This document shows, piece by piece, positions 45,147 through 55,886 of a DNA stretch of 64,000 bases; the first letter of the stretch is position 1, and each line of letters starts with the position of its first letter. The position numbers and the translations under genes were made by a program. The stretch is from assembly GCA_032881465.1 (NCBI GenBank), contig CP126168.1, positions 682,001-746,000 on the forward strand, read 5' to 3'. Below the pieces are notes generated by a model. It did not search any database. It was not told the DNA's origin and saw only the letters and a program-made list of their open reading frames with translations. The DNA comes from Parvibaculaceae bacterium PLY_AMNH_Bact1 (GTDB taxonomy: Bacteria > Pseudomonadota > Alphaproteobacteria > Parvibaculales > Parvibaculaceae).

Positions 45147-46547
45147 TTGCTCAATCGGTCTTTCATTTTCTCCAAATTTGCTCTTGGCACACTGCTTTCA
45201 GCGACTCTCGTTTTGGGTGCTTGCTCTGAAGAGGAGACCACGGCGCTAAGCTCCGAGCCGGTTATTCACGGCGATGAACCAGGTGCGCCTGAGACTTTCG
45301 AACTCTCAAACGGCATGCAAGTTGTCGTGATCCCTGACCGCCGTGCGCCAGTTGTGACTCATATGGTCTGGTATCGGGTTGGCGCCGCTGACGAGCCGGA
45401 GGGCATGTCGGGCGTTGCTCACTTTCTGGAACATTTGATGTTCAAAGGCACAGATACCATTCCTCCGGGCGAGCTCTCTAAAATTGTCGCGCGCAATGGT
45501 GGACAGGACAACGCGTTTACCTCGTCAGATTTCACGGCGTATTTCCAGCGCGTGGCCATCGATCGCCTGCCACTGGTTATGGAGATGGAAGCTGACCGGA
45601 TGTCGAACCTCGTTCTGACGGATGCGGAGGTGATGCCGGAGCGCGACGTGGTCCTTGAAGAGCGTAGCATGCGGGTGGACAACAATCCGCGGTCCCTTTT
45701 GTCTGAAAAAATCAACCAGGCTCTGTTTCCCGTGCATCCCTATGGCACGCCGGTTATTGGGTGGGAGCGCGAAATCGCGGCCTTGTCGACTGAAAATGCG
45801 GTCGCCTTCTATGACAGGTATTACACGCCCAACAATGCCATCCTGATTGTTGCAGGAGACATCACAGCCGCTGAACTGCGGCCGTTTGCGGAAAAATATT
45901 ACGGGTCTATCGACCGACGCGCAGACACACCGCCGCGGGTGCGTGAAACCTCAGAGGGTCTGGACGGGCCGTTGCGGGTCGAACACGCTGACCAGCGGGT
46001 TCGCCAAGCAACAGTGCAGCGTCAGTACCGGGTGCCGAGTTATCGCAATGCGCCAGGTCTGGACAGTGAGGCAATGGATGTTCTTGCGACGTTGCTGGGG
46101 GGCAGCGCTACGAGCCGCCTATATCGAAACCTTGTGGTCGGCACTCGTGTGGCCGCCAATGCCGGGAGCTGGTACTCCGGGACCGCGCTCGACGATGCCA
46201 CTTTGGGCATCTATGCGATCCCCGCACCAGGACACTCCATCGCAGATGTCGAAGCAGCACTCGACGCAGAAATTGCGGCCTTTATAGAAGAAGGCGTAAG
46301 CCAGGAAGACGTGGATCGTGCGGTCAATCTGCTGCTGGCGGAAGCCATCTACGCACGCGATGACCAGCAGGACATGGCGCGGATTTATGGCGTGGCATTG
46401 ACGACAGGGGGTACTGTGCAGGACGTGCTCGACTGGCCGGACAATTTGAGGAAGGTCACACCTGACGATGTCATGGCAGCCGCGAAAAAGTACCTTGATC
46501 TCTCCCGCTCAGTGACCGGGATATTGAAGCCAGCGGGAGACATCTAA
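45147..46547 (+). CDS. M16-family zinc peptidase, catalytic subunit (lipoprotein)
   Basis: A 466-residue pitrilysin-family peptidase with lipobox LGAC (Cys26). The inverted zinc motif H92-F-L-E-H96 (HFLEHLMFKGT) and downstream Glu in VVLEERSMR mark it as the catalytic member. The start is a TTG at 45147 with GGAGG upstream. It overlaps by one base the gene for a second M16 protein lacking the motif, so the two probably assemble as a heterodimer in the periplasm. Confidence 0.92.
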   Translation: MLNRSFIFSKFALGTLLSATLVLGACSEEETTALSSEPVIHGDEPGAPETFELSNGMQVVVIPDRRAPVVTHMVWYRVGAADEPEGMSGVAHFLEHLMFKGTDTIPPGELSKIVARNGGQDNAFTSSDFTAYFQRVAIDRLPLVMEMEADRMSNLVLTDAEVMPERDVVLEERSMRVDNNPRSLLSEKINQALFPVHPYGTPVIGWEREIAALSTENAVAFYDRYYTPNNAILIVAGDITAAELRPFAEKYYGSIDRRADTPPRVRETSEGLDGPLRVEHADQRVRQATVQRQYRVPSYRNAPGLDSEAMDVLATLLGGSATSRLYRNLVVGTRVAANAGSWYSGTALDDATLGIYAIPAPGHSIADVEAALDAEIAAFIEEGVSQEDVDRAVNLLLAEAIYARDDQQDMARIYGVALTTGGTVQDVLDWPDNLRKVTPDDVMAAAKKYLDLSRSVTGILKPAGDI

Positions 46548-47890
46548 TGTTCATGCAGATCACCAAAACGCTGGCGATTGTGAGCAGCATTACCATCGGC
46601 ATCCTCGGTATGGTTGCATCGCCCTCTGCCTTCGCTGCGACGGAAATACAGGAAGTCACCAGCCCAGGTGGGATCACTGCCTGGCTCGTTGAAGAACACT
46701 CGCTTCCGTTCGTGGTCATAGAAGCAGCATGGGAAAATGGAACGCTTCAGGACCCGGAAGACAAGGCAGGTCTCACCTACATGATGGCCGGTCTTATGAA
46801 CGAAGGGGCAGGGGATTTGGACAGCCAGGCTTTTCAGGGCGAGCTGGAGCGTTTGGCGGCCAATCTGTCCGTTCGAGCCAGCAGAGATAGGCTGTCTCTA
46901 TCTTTCAAAACCCTGACCGAAAACCGGGAGGAAGCCGTCGAGCTACTAAGGCTCGCATTGACCGAACCACGATTTGATCAAGGACCGATTGAGCAGATCC
47001 GCGGTCAGTTGAAGGTGGCGATCCTAAGAGACGCTGAAAGCCCGGACAAAATTGCCGCTGACGCTTGGTACAACACAGCGCTAGCCGACCATCCTTACAC
47101 CCGCCCATCAAAGGGCACGGTGGAGAGTATCGCGACACTTGGGCAAGATGACCTCATTGCCCATAGTGAGCGCCTTTTTGCGAAAGACAATGTCAATATA
47201 GCCGTTGTTGGGGATATTGGGCCGGACGCACTTAAGGAGCTTCTGGATGATGTATTCGGAGACCTCTCCGATGCCACACCCATGGAAGAGGTTGCTCTGG
47301 CGGAAGTTAACCCGGAGGCCCAGCTGCAGATCATTGAGCGGAACATGCCGCAAAGCGTGGTGCTCTTTGGTCATGCGGGTATCGCGCGCGAGGACGATGA
47401 TTTCATTCCCGCTTATGTCATGAATTACATTCTGGGCGGCGGTGGTTTTTCGTCCCGACTGATGACGGAAGTGCGTGAAAAGCGCGGGCTTGCCTATTCC
47501 GTCGCAACCTATCTCTATCCTCTCCGCCACGCCGCGCTCTTTATCGGTCAGGTAGCGACTGAGAATGAGCGCGTATCTGAATCTCTTGATGTAATCCGTG
47601 CAGAGATTGCAAAGTTGGCAGCCGAAGGGGTCACAGAGAAAGAGCTTGCCGATGCCAAGACCTACCTGACGGGCTCATATCCCCTACGATTTGACACCAA
47701 CGACAAGATTGCGGGCCAACTGATCGCGATCCAGGAAGCTGACCTGGGCATCGACTACATTACCCGGCGCAATGGCCTGATTGAGGCTGTGACACAAGAC
47801 GATATCAAACGGGTCGCAAAACGATTGCTGGGACCTGAAAACCTTATCGTCACCGTGGTGGGTCAACCAGAAGGTCTGGAATCCGACTGA
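46547..47890 (+). CDS. M16-family peptidase, non-catalytic subunit
   Basis: A 447-residue periplasmic M16 protein with a signal peptide (cleavage near ASPSAFA-A, about residue 28). The HxxEH motif is replaced by TYMMAGLMNEG, so it has no zinc site, while FSSRLMTEVREKRGLAYSV is the conserved substrate-binding R/Y segment that complements the partner. Pairing of an active and an inactive M16 subunit is well known in this family. It directly follows the catalytic gene (TAATG). Confidence 0.92.
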   Translation: MFMQITKTLAIVSSITIGILGMVASPSAFAATEIQEVTSPGGITAWLVEEHSLPFVVIEAAWENGTLQDPEDKAGLTYMMAGLMNEGAGDLDSQAFQGELERLAANLSVRASRDRLSLSFKTLTENREEAVELLRLALTEPRFDQGPIEQIRGQLKVAILRDAESPDKIAADAWYNTALADHPYTRPSKGTVESIATLGQDDLIAHSERLFAKDNVNIAVVGDIGPDALKELLDDVFGDLSDATPMEEVALAEVNPEAQLQIIERNMPQSVVLFGHAGIAREDDDFIPAYVMNYILGGGGFSSRLMTEVREKRGLAYSVATYLYPLRHAALFIGQVATENERVSESLDVIRAEIAKLAAEGVTEKELADAKTYLTGSYPLRFDTNDKIAGQLIAIQEADLGIDYITRRNGLIEAVTQDDIKRVAKRLLGPENLIVTVVGQPEGLESD

Positions 47891-47966
47891 TCGACCGCCT
47901 GACTGGCTTGCTCATGGTGATTTGGGTAGGCTCAGGCCTCTTCAATTTAGCGCAGCTGCGATTCTC

Positions 47967-49286
47967 ATGACCAAGTCTTACTACGCATGTGATATCAGCC
48001 GGACTCTGGAAACAGAGATTGGTACCGGCGGTCTGACGGCACAAGCGTTTGATGAAGTCCTTATACGCGCACAAGGTGCTGCTGAACGGTTGAAGCAGAA
48101 GCATGCCACAGGCAACATGATGCTCACGACCCTTGTTTCAGAGCGTGACGACCTCGAAGTGCTGAAGGTGTTCGCCGCGAGCCTCACGAAAGACACGACC
48201 GACCTCGTGATCCTTGGTATTGGCGGCTCCAGTCTCGGAGCACAGGCCTTGGCACAGCTCACCGGGTGGGGGCTTCCGGGCTACCAAACTCATGCCGACC
48301 GCCCAACAATACATCTACCCGAAAACCTCGACCCGCTAACCTTTGAGCGCCTGCTCGCTTCCTGCGACCTTCGAACCACACGCTTTTTGATAGTCTCCAA
48401 ATCCGGAGGCACAGCAGAACCTCTGACGCAGATGCTGGCAGCCATGACGGCGATTGAAAAGGCGGGCGGTGGCAAACACCTCAAACAACATTTTTTTGTG
48501 CTGACGAGTCCAGGTGATAACAATTCACTCAGACAATTTGCTGAATCTCATGGGTTTCCAATCCTTGATCATGCCGACATAGGGGGGCGCTTTTCTGTTC
48601 TGAGCAATACGGGGCTCTTACCGGCGGAGCTGTTAGGGGTCGATGGCGAAAAACTGAGGCAGGGAGCCGCTGGCACCCTGGAAGCCACTCTGACAGATGA
48701 TAATTCACCGGTGGTGGTCTGCGCCGCGACGACGGTTGGATTGCTGGAGCAGAGGGGCGTGAGTTTGAGTGCGCTCACCTCATATGATGATCGGTTGCAG
48801 CGCTTTGGCCTCTGGTTCCGGCAACTTTGGGGGGAGAGCCTCGGGAAAGATGGCAAAGGCCTGACGCCGCTTGCTGGTGTGGGTCCTGTCGACCAGCACA
48901 GTCAGCTTCAGCTCTATCTGGCGGGTCCGAACGATAAGCTCCACACCCTCATCACGCGCGATGTAAAAGGTGATGGGCCAGTCCCTGTCTCCGATTTTGT
49001 CGCCGGCCCCTTGAGTGCCTATGCGGGAACCACAATGGGTGATCTGCTGGATGCAGAACAGCGCGCAACGCTTGCAACGCTGGCAAAGAATGGTCGCCCT
49101 GTACGGCATTTGAATGTGACGACGCTGAATGAAGAAAGCATGGGCGCACTCCTTATGCACTTCATGCTCGAAACAATCCTTGTGGCAGATATGCTGGGTG
49201 TAGACCCGTTTGATCAGCCAGCTGTTGAAGAGGGGAAAATCCTGGCACGCGCCTATCTGGCCGACAGTGGAAAGTCGGTGACATGA
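47967..49286 (+). CDS. pgi: Glucose-6-phosphate isomerase
   Basis: A 439-residue isomerase between glucose 6-phosphate and fructose 6-phosphate, cytoplasmic. Sugar-phosphate motifs are [24 protein letters not shown] and [17 protein letters not shown]. The in-frame extension to 47922 is weaker than ATG 47967. Its stop overlaps mutL by ATGA. With the PPi-type phosphofructokinase elsewhere in the window it belongs to the upper glycolytic route. Confidence 0.93.
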   Translation: MTKSYYACDISRTLETEIGTGGLTAQAFDEVLIRAQGAAERLKQKHATGNMMLTTLVSERDDLEVLKVFAASLTKDTTDLVILGIGGSSLGAQALAQLTGWGLPGYQTHADRPTIHLPENLDPLTFERLLASCDLRTTRFLIVSKSGGTAEPLTQMLAAMTAIEKAGGGKHLKQHFFVLTSPGDNNSLRQFAESHGFPILDHADIGGRFSVLSNTGLLPAELLGVDGEKLRQGAAGTLEATLTDDNSPVVVCAATTVGLLEQRGVSLSALTSYDDRLQRFGLWFRQLWGESLGKDGKGLTPLAGVGPVDQHSQLQLYLAGPNDKLHTLITRDVKGDGPVPVSDFVAGPLSAYAGTTMGDLLDAEQRATLATLAKNGRPVRHLNVTTLNEESMGALLMHFMLETILVADMLGVDPFDQPAVEEGKILARAYLADSGKSVT

Positions 49287-51145
49287 ACAAGGTCCGACGG
49301 CTTAGTGAAGGAACCATCAACCGCATTGCTGCAGGCGAAGTGGTCGAACGGCCAGCAAGCGCAGTAAAGGAGCTTGTCGAAAACGCCATTGATGCCGGCT
49401 CCAGCCTAATCGACATTGTTGTCGTGAGTGGCGGTCGCGATCTTATTCGTGTTTCTGACAATGGCTGCGGCATGTCGCCTGATGACCTGCTCACCGCAGT
49501 TGAGCGCCATGCGACCTCAAAGCTGAAGCAGGATGCGACCGGTCGCGAAGACCTGCATGACATCGACACTCTGGGCTTTCGCGGCGAGGCGCTGCCTTCC
49601 ATCGGCGCAGTGGCCAGACTGAGCATCACAACCCGTGACGATGCCGCCGACACAGCGTCTAAACTGACGGTTGAAGGTGGAAAACTTGGCGAAATCGAGC
49701 CAGCAGCTGGCCCCGAAGGTACGCGCATTGAGGTGCGGGATCTGTTTTTTGCAACGCCCGCCCGACTGAAGTTCCTGAAGTCTGAAGGGGCGGAAACCCA
49801 GGCTGTGTCGGATGTTGTGAAACGTTTGGCGATGGCTCACGAGGCCGTCGGGTTTTCTCTCACCAGCGGTGATCGGAACCTGCTTCGCCTGCCGCCCGCA
49901 CAGGGGGACCTTTTTGAGGCCCGCCTCTCCCGTCTGTCCGGGATAATGGGCAATGAGTTTGCGGCGAATGCGCTGAGAGTTGATGCAGAGCGCGAAGGCG
50001 TAAGGCTCACGGGCTATGCGGGCCTGCCAACCTTCAATCGCGGCACGGCACAATATCAATACCTGTTTGTGAACGGTCGCCCTGTTCGGGACAAGCTGCT
50101 GACCGGGGCCGTGCGGGGCGCCTATATGGACTTCCTGGCTCGCAACCGGCACCCGGTTGTGGCGCTCTTTCTGGAAATTGACCCGGCTCTCGTGGACGTC
50201 AATGTACATCCGGCGAAAACGGAAGTGCGGTTCCGCGATGCGGGTCTTGTGCGCGGGCTGATCGTCGGCGCACTGCGTCAAGCGCTCGCAGAAGCAGGCC
50301 ACAGAGCGTCCACTACGGTGGCCGAAACCGCATTGGGTGCCATTCAATCGGAGTTTCCGGGCAGCACGCGGGATGGGTCTCCTGGGTCTCCTGCTGGGGC
50401 GGGCTGGCAGGATGGTGGCCGCAACTGGGCGCCTCCATCTGCTCTAGAGGCGCACGCCGCTGCTCAGATGCCCCATCAGCAGGCACCTCAGGCGGACTGG
50501 GGCGGGGGATTTGGCACCAGTGCACGCGTAGAGCCCGAGAGCGCGCAATCACCTGAGCTAGAGGCACGACCCTTAGGTGTTGCGCGAGGCCAACTGCATG
50601 AGACCTATGTCGTGGCGCAAACGGCAGATGGCATCGTCATCGTTGATCAGCATGCCGCCCATGAGCGTCTCGTGTATGAGCGGATGAAAGAAGCCATTGC
50701 CGCCAATGGGCTCACCCGGCAGATGCTGCTGATCCCAGAGGTTGTAGAACTGGAGGGTGATGCCGCTGATCGCTTGGCGCGCCGTGCCGAGGACTTGGCA
50801 GAGCTTGGGTTTGTGCTTGAGAAATTTGGTGAGGGCGCCGTCGTCGTGCGGGAAACGCCAGCGCTGCTTGGCAAGCTCAACGTGACGGGCCTCGTGCGGG
50901 ATCTGGCTGATGACCTGACAGAACTTGATGAGGCTTTGTCTCTCAAAGAGCGTCTGGAAGACGTCTGCAGCACCATCGCCTGCCACGGGTCTGTGAGGGC
51001 AGGGCGTCGCCTGACGGCAGAGGAGATGAACGCACTGCTGCGCGAGATGGAAGCCACGCCCCATTCAGGTCAATGCAACCATGGCCGTCCGACCTATGTA
51101 GAGCTCAAACTCGCAGACATTGAACGCCTCTTTGGCCGACGCTAG
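49283..51145 (+). CDS. mutL: DNA mismatch repair protein MutL (endonuclease type)
   Basis: A 620-residue mismatch-repair ATPase. N-terminal GHKL domain: [43 protein letters not shown]. The linker (about 345-425) is Gly/Ala/Gln-rich. The C-terminal domain carries the endonuclease motif [12 protein letters not shown] and the late QCNHGRPT, seen in MutL of bacteria lacking MutH. Overlaps pgi by 4 bases and is convergent with rsmD by 4 bases. Confidence 0.96.
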   Translation: MNKVRRLSEGTINRIAAGEVVERPASAVKELVENAIDAGSSLIDIVVVSGGRDLIRVSDNGCGMSPDDLLTAVERHATSKLKQDATGREDLHDIDTLGFRGEALPSIGAVARLSITTRDDAADTASKLTVEGGKLGEIEPAAGPEGTRIEVRDLFFATPARLKFLKSEGAETQAVSDVVKRLAMAHEAVGFSLTSGDRNLLRLPPAQGDLFEARLSRLSGIMGNEFAANALRVDAEREGVRLTGYAGLPTFNRGTAQYQYLFVNGRPVRDKLLTGAVRGAYMDFLARNRHPVVALFLEIDPALVDVNVHPAKTEVRFRDAGLVRGLIVGALRQALAEAGHRASTTVAETALGAIQSEFPGSTRDGSPGSPAGAGWQDGGRNWAPPSALEAHAAAQMPHQQAPQADWGGGFGTSARVEPESAQSPELEARPLGVARGQLHETYVVAQTADGIVIVDQHAAHERLVYERMKEAIAANGLTRQMLLIPEVVELEGDAADRLARRAEDLAELGFVLEKFGEGAVVVRETPALLGKLNVTGLVRDLADDLTELDEALSLKERLEDVCSTIACHGSVRAGRRLTAEEMNALLREMEATPHSGQCNHGRPTYVELKLADIERLFGRR

Positions 51146-51714
51146 GGCGTTGCCAGCTGCATCAGAACAATCTGCGTGGTGGCGTAGCTGCGCCGATCTA
51201 CTTCAATAAAACCCGGTGGCGGTGAGATCATCTGATCGCGGTCCTCCTCCAGAACGATCAAAGCGTCCGGGCCTATCCAATCGCCTTCAAGCGCCGCGGT
51301 GAGCGCTTTTTCGCCCAAATCTTTGCCATAGGGCGGGTCAGCAAAAATGAGGTTAAAGGCTGGCCCTGCACTGGCAGGTCGCGGTCCCAGCCTTGTTGCA
51401 TCGCGTTTATAGAGTTTAATGCGTCCGGTGACGCCAAGATCTTCTGCATTGGTCCGGATAAGGCCGCGAGAAGCCGTATGGTCGTCGACAAAAAGGGCAA
51501 ACGATGCACCCCTGGACAGCGCCTCCAGGCCAAGAGCACCGGTACCGGCGAAGAGATCAAGCACCCGGGCATTCTGGAGGGAGAAGTTGCCAAAACGCCC
51601 GTGCGCGAGGACGTTGAAAAGCGCTTCGCGTATTCGGTCACTCGTCGGGCGAACCCGGTCATCGGTCGGGTTCTGGAGTTTCCGGCCTCTCAACTCACCG
51701 CCGACGATCCGCAT
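51142..51714 (-). CDS. rsmD: 16S rRNA (guanine-966-N2)-methyltransferase RsmD
   Basis: A 190-residue SAM-dependent methyltransferase. [16 protein letters not shown] is the classic RsmD start, [20 protein letters not shown] is the SAM loop and FADPPYGKD the catalytic [D/N]PPY motif. Overlaps the pseudouridine synthase gene by 20 bases, indicating one rRNA/tRNA-modification operon. Confidence 0.95.
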   Translation of the reverse strand: MRIVGGELRGRKLQNPTDDRVRPTSDRIREALFNVLAHGRFGNFSLQNARVLDLFAGTGALGLEALSRGASFALFVDDHTASRGLIRTNAEDLGVTGRIKLYKRDATRLGPRPASAGPAFNLIFADPPYGKDLGEKALTAALEGDWIGPDALIVLEEDRDQMISPPPGFIEVDRRSYATTQIVLMQLATP

Positions 51715-52732
51715 TCTTTCCCGTTCCTGTTTTTGGCCCGGTCTTCGAACTAGTTTTTGAACCGGTTCTTGAGCCTGTCTTCTTCGTCACACTTGTCTTT
51801 TTGGAAGCGCGTTTGCCCGCCGGTTTGTCACTGTCGGATTTTTTGCCTGTCGGTTTCTTGCCGAACGGCTTCTTGCCACCGCGTCGTGTTTCTCGGGCGC
51901 CGGACGGTTTCTTGTCAGTCGCTTTCTTCTTTGCACGACCGGTCTGGTCAGCATTTCGAGTGCGATCGGTTTCACCAAGCTGATCCATCAAAATGCGCTC
52001 GGGGACTTCCTGAACCACACCTTCTTTCAAGTCGCCGAGCTGAAAGGGACCGTAGGAGGTTCGGATGAGGCGGTTCACATCAAGTCCGAGCTTCTCAAGA
52101 ACCCGTTTGATTTCCCTGTTCTTGCCCTCCCGAAGGGTCATGTTGATCCAGACATTAGTCCCTTGATCGCGTTCAAGCCTTGCCTGGATGGGGCCATAGC
52201 GAATGCCATCGACTTCAATACCTTTTTGTAGCGCGTCGAGCTTGGCCTGGTCCGTCCGTCCATAAGCACGCACGCGGTACCGCCGAGCCCATCCGGTAGA
52301 GGGAAGCTCAAGCTTGCGAGCGAGCTCTCCGTCATTGGTAAGGAGGAGCAGCCCCTCGGTGTTCACATCAAGGCGACCAATGCTGATCACCCGGGGGAGA
52401 TCTTCCGGCAGCGCGTCAAAAACCGTGGCGCGGCCTTCAGGGTCACGAGCGGTGGTGACCTTGCCGCGGGGCTTGTGATAGCGCCAGAGCCGTGTGGGTT
52501 CTCTAGAGGGCAAAGGCTTGCCATCCACAACGATTTTGTCTGTTGAGGTGACGTTGAGGGCAGGGCTCGTCAGCACCACACCGTTCACGACAACGCGTCC
52601 CGCCTCAATCATCCGCTCAGCGTCTCGTCTTGAGCAAACGCCGGCGCGCGCAAGCACTTTGGCGATCCGTTCACCCTGCGGTGTTTTCGGCGTCTCGGCT
52701 GTTTCTGCTGATGGGGGGGCTTTGTCCGTCAT
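51695..52732 (-). CDS. Pseudouridine synthase, RsuA/RluB type, with Lys-rich tail
   Basis: A 345-residue synthase with an S4 RNA-binding domain (about residues 18-65; VLARAGVCSRRDAERMIEAG) and catalytic motif GRLDVNTEGLLLLTNDG. The last about 95 residues are a low-complexity tail of Lys, Thr, Gly and Ser repeats (KKTGSRTGSKTSSKTG), likely binding RNA and ending with tandem SKTG/GKTG units. ATG 52732 or 52744 may start it; no clear Shine-Dalgarno sequence. The choice between RluB and RsuA is not certain. Confidence 0.9.
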   Translation of the reverse strand: MTDKAPPSAETAETPKTPQGERIAKVLARAGVCSRRDAERMIEAGRVVVNGVVLTSPALNVTSTDKIVVDGKPLPSREPTRLWRYHKPRGKVTTARDPEGRATVFDALPEDLPRVISIGRLDVNTEGLLLLTNDGELARKLELPSTGWARRYRVRAYGRTDQAKLDALQKGIEVDGIRYGPIQARLERDQGTNVWINMTLREGKNREIKRVLEKLGLDVNRLIRTSYGPFQLGDLKEGVVQEVPERILMDQLGETDRTRNADQTGRAKKKATDKKPSGARETRRGGKKPFGKKPTGKKSDSDKPAGKRASKKTSVTKKTGSRTGSKTSSKTGPKTGTGKNADRRR

Positions 52733-52806
52733 GAGGGGGTGCATAGCATTGCGCGGGCAGGCTGGAAAGCTTGACGGCCGGCAAGGGGACACGGCAGGGT
52801 CCGGCC

Positions 52807-53271
52807 ATGACTGGAAAAGAGATGATAGACGCGCCCATGGAGCTGGCCTTGAAAGAGGCAGAGGCAGCGGCGAAGCGCGGCGAAGTGCCGGTGGGGGCGG
52901 TGCTTGTAGACGTTAAAGGGGAGCTTTTGGCCAAAGCCGGCAATCGGATTGTGGAGCTCAAAGACCCAACGGCCCACGCAGAGGTTCTGGCCATTCGAGC
53001 AGCGGCAGAGCGGCTGGGGAGCGAAAGGCTGATCGATTGCGATCTCTACGTCACTCTGGAGCCCTGCGTCATGTGCGCTGGCGCTATCTCATTTGCGCGG
53101 ATCAGGCGCCTTTACTACGGCGCTGAGGACCCCAAGGGAGGCGCGGTAGACAATGGGCCTCGCTTCTTCCGCCAAACCACCTGTCACCATGCGCCAGATG
53201 TCTATGGGGGATTGTCCGCAGGCCCTTCCAGCGAGCTGCTCAAGCGGTTTTTCGCAGCCCGCCGCGGCTAA
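52807..53271 (+). CDS. tadA: tRNA-specific adenosine deaminase TadA
   Basis: A 154-residue zinc deaminase converting wobble A34 of tRNA-Arg to inosine. Zinc motif HAEVLAIRAAAERLG and EPCVMCAGAI hold the H and two Cys and the catalytic Glu. Divergent from the pseudouridine synthase gene, forming an RNA-modification cluster with rsmD. ATG 52807 is preferred over a TTG at 52771 or ATG 52822. Confidence 0.93.
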   Translation: MTGKEMIDAPMELALKEAEAAAKRGEVPVGAVLVDVKGELLAKAGNRIVELKDPTAHAEVLAIRAAAERLGSERLIDCDLYVTLEPCVMCAGAISFARIRRLYYGAEDPKGGAVDNGPRFFRQTTCHHAPDVYGGLSAGPSSELLKRFFAARRG

Positions 53272-53438
53272 ACGCAGCTAGATAGCGACTAAATGGCTCA
53301 CCCAGAGCGGCCGGCCCAAAAGACTCTTTTGCGTGATTCCGGGGGGGCAAAGAGCTAATATGCCCGCATTGGTATTGGAACCGGGGGGCCAGCCAAAGGC
53401 CTCTCAAAGAACATCGTAAGAACATGAAAGGAAATCCG

Positions 53439-54677
53439 ATGGATTTTGCCTATTCAGACAAGACCCGTGAGCTGATTGATCGCCTGGAAGCGTTCATGGA
53501 TCAGCATATTTTTCCAAATGAGAAGACCTATAACGACCAAATGGACGCTTTCCGTGCGGAAGGCAACCCATGGCAGGTGCCGCAGATTCTTGAAGATCTG
53601 AAGCCAAAGGCCAAGGAAGCAGGTCTCTGGAACCTGTTCCTGCCGGAATCAGAGCTCGGTGGTGGATTGACCAACCTGGAATATGCGCCTCTTTGTGAAA
53701 TCATGGGCCGCGTGGGCTGGGCATCGGAAGTGTTCAACTGCTCCGCACCAGACACGGGCAACATGGAAGTATTTGAGCGCTATGCGAGCGAAGGTCTGAA
53801 GGAAAAATATCTCCAGCCGCTTCTCGACGGCAAATTTCGTTCAGCCTTCCTGATGACAGAGCCGCTTGTCGCTTCATCAGATGCCACAAACATCGAAACA
53901 CGGATTGAGCGCGATGGTGACGAGTACGTCATCAATGGCCGCAAATGGTGGTCGTCGGGCGTTGGTGATCCACGCTGCGTTGTAGCGATCGTGATGGGTA
54001 AAACCGACCCCGAAGCGGATCTGTATCGTCAGCAGTCTCAGGTCATTGTTCCAATGGACGCTCCTGGCGTTGAAGTTGTGCGCATGCTGCCAGTATTCGG
54101 CTATGACGATGCGCCTCATGGTCATGCTGAGGTGATCCTCAAAGATGTCCGCGTGCCTGCTGAGAACATTGTTCTGGGTGAAGGTCGTGGCTTTGAAATC
54201 TCACAAGGCCGGCTTGGCCCTGGCCGTATTCACCACTGCATGCGCACGATTGGTGTCGCAGAACGTGCTCTTGAAAAAATGTGCCAGCGTCTGCTTTCCC
54301 GTACAGCCTTCGGGAAGACCGTTGCGGAACATTCCGTATGGGAAGAACGGATTGCACGTGCACGGATCGACATCGAATGTGCACGTCTTTTGACGCTGAA
54401 AGCGGCTTACATGATGGACACAGTCGGCAACAAGGTTGCTCGTGCTGAGATCGCCATGATCAAGGTGCATGCGCCAAATATTGCCTTGCAGATCATCGAC
54501 GATGCTATTCAGGCTCATGGTGGCGGTGGTGTGACCTCTGACTTTGGTCTTGCCAAAATGTACTCCGGTATGCGGACATTGCGCCTGGCAGACGGCCCGG
54601 ACGAAGTCCATGCACGCACCATCGCGAAATTGGAATTTCGCAAGCATAAGGAACAGTTAAAGGCAGCTGCTGAGTAA
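53439..54677 (+). CDS. Acyl-CoA dehydrogenase (ACAD10/11-like)
   Basis: A 412-residue flavoenzyme. [15 protein letters not shown] and [17 protein letters not shown] are typical of the acyl-CoA dehydrogenase group related to human ACAD10 and ACAD11. Q-A-H-G-G-G-G-V and [10 protein letters not shown] fit the FAD/substrate site. The ATG at 53439 follows AAAGGAAAT; an upstream ATG 53424 is less likely. Two APH-family kinases at 58.5-60.7 kb are the other half of the ACAD10/11 fusion, so the enzymes may act in a common hydroxyacyl route. A terminator follows. Confidence 0.88.
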   Translation: MDFAYSDKTRELIDRLEAFMDQHIFPNEKTYNDQMDAFRAEGNPWQVPQILEDLKPKAKEAGLWNLFLPESELGGGLTNLEYAPLCEIMGRVGWASEVFNCSAPDTGNMEVFERYASEGLKEKYLQPLLDGKFRSAFLMTEPLVASSDATNIETRIERDGDEYVINGRKWWSSGVGDPRCVVAIVMGKTDPEADLYRQQSQVIVPMDAPGVEVVRMLPVFGYDDAPHGHAEVILKDVRVPAENIVLGEGRGFEISQGRLGPGRIHHCMRTIGVAERALEKMCQRLLSRTAFGKTVAEHSVWEERIARARIDIECARLLTLKAAYMMDTVGNKVARAEIAMIKVHAPNIALQIIDDAIQAHGGGGVTSDFGLAKMYSGMRTLRLADGPDEVHARTIAKLEFRKHKEQLKAAAE

Positions 54678-54730
54678 TCGGCCAGTGGCGATCTATAGAT
54701 CACAAATGTCTTTAAGGCCTTGAAGAATCA

Positions 54731-54767
54731 GGCGGTCGGCTCCACATGGGGTTACGGCCGCCTTTTT
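54731..54767 (+). terminator. Intrinsic terminator after the acyl-CoA dehydrogenase
   Basis: GGCGGTCG (54731-54738) pairs with CGGCCGCC (54755-54762), one G-U pair, 16-base loop, followed by TTTTT. Confidence 0.75.
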
Positions 54768-54810
54768 CATTGGCACTCCCCATATTGGCAAACGGGGACG
54801 GGAGGAAGAA

Positions 54811-55488
54811 ATGGCATATAAGCTCTACAACGCACAACTGTCGCCTTATTCGGCCAGGTGTCGCATGCAAATGTACGCAAAAGGCCTCGACTTTGAAGCC
54901 GTCAGTCCATTTGAGACACTCAGTCCGGAAGAATTCGCCAATTTGACGCCGCTTAAGAAAGTCCCGGTTCTGGATGTCGACGGCCTCATTCTTCCTGAAT
55001 CCCAGGTCATCGCGGAATATCTCGAAGAGGTAGAAACCGATGTTCGGCTTCTGCCTGACGACCCAGCCGACCGTGCGCAAGTTCGGCTTCTTTCGCGCCT
55101 CGGAGATCTCTATCTCATGATGCCGCTGGGCAAGCTTTTTGGGCAGGTAAACCCTCAGGGCCGTGACCCGAAGCTTGTTCAATACATGTTTGGCGAGTTG
55201 GATAAGGCGATGGCCTGGCTGGCGCATTATGTAGACGGATCGAAATATGCGGTGGGTGATAAACTGACCCTTGCGGATTGCACGCTCGTGCCCATGTTGT
55301 TTTTCGCCTCTAACATAACGCCGCTTTTCGGCCGCGAATGTGTTTTGTGCGATACCCCCGTCATCCACAACTATTTCACAAAGACCCTGGAAGACCCCGC
55401 TGTCGGGCGTGTTGTCGAGGAGCTCGAAGATGCGTTTGCCAAGATGATGGGCCCTAAGACGGAACCGCAAAAACAGCCTGCAGAGTAG
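54811..55488 (+). CDS. Glutathione S-transferase family protein
   Basis: A 225-residue thioredoxin-fold/helical protein. The N-terminal LYNAQLSPYSARCRMQMYAKGLDF and PESQVIAEYLEE give the GSH-binding domain. KYAVGDKLTLADCTLVP is the C-terminal helical domain signature. GSH conjugation or isomerase role is inferred. It is expressed apart from the dehydrogenase because of the terminator. Confidence 0.9.
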   Translation: MAYKLYNAQLSPYSARCRMQMYAKGLDFEAVSPFETLSPEEFANLTPLKKVPVLDVDGLILPESQVIAEYLEEVETDVRLLPDDPADRAQVRLLSRLGDLYLMMPLGKLFGQVNPQGRDPKLVQYMFGELDKAMAWLAHYVDGSKYAVGDKLTLADCTLVPMLFFASNITPLFGRECVLCDTPVIHNYFTKTLEDPAVGRVVEELEDAFAKMMGPKTEPQKQPAE

Positions 55489-55522
55489 TGTCTAGCGCCA
55501 TATCTCCTGGCCTGCGTGCCAA

Positions 55523-55875
55523 CTAAGAACTGACCCACGCGACAACGAGCCAGAGATACGCGACTGTAATCACACCAAACGAAACGGCGCTATTACTCGA
55601 ATGCCCGGCAGGTCCTGTCCGGGTCCCTTTACGGTCGCCTGATACATAAAGAGCTGAGGGTTAGCCCATGAGCCGACCAAAAGCAGCCAGCCCGCGATAA
55701 CCGGCAGAGCCGGGAAGACGGTGGCGATCACCATCTGCAAAATCCCCATAAAGATATTGTCCAGATGACACTGCAGAACGCGCCGCGCGTTGACCAGCGG
55801 GCCCACTTTCTCCGCACCTGTCTGAAGTCCGACCATGACCCATCCTAGCAAAACGCCGAAGGTCACTTGTATCAA
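55523..55875 (-). pseudogene. Frameshifted and 5'-truncated small membrane protein gene
   Basis: Frame A runs from a TTG at 55875 (LIQVTFGVLLGWVMVG, then ARRVLQCHLDNIFMG and VIAGWLLLVGSWANPQLF) and stops at 55570 after a charged, non-membrane tail. A second frame takes over: it opens just before 55655 and ends at 55523 with SFGVITVAYLWLVVAWVSS, a fourth hydrophobic helix that frame A lacks. A single frame change near 55620-55655 would restore a four-helix protein of about 115 residues. The frame continues upstream as LLDPQQAHASG without a start codon. Function unassigned. A sequencing error is the alternative explanation. Confidence 0.5.
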
Positions 55876-55886
55876 GCCGGACGCAT

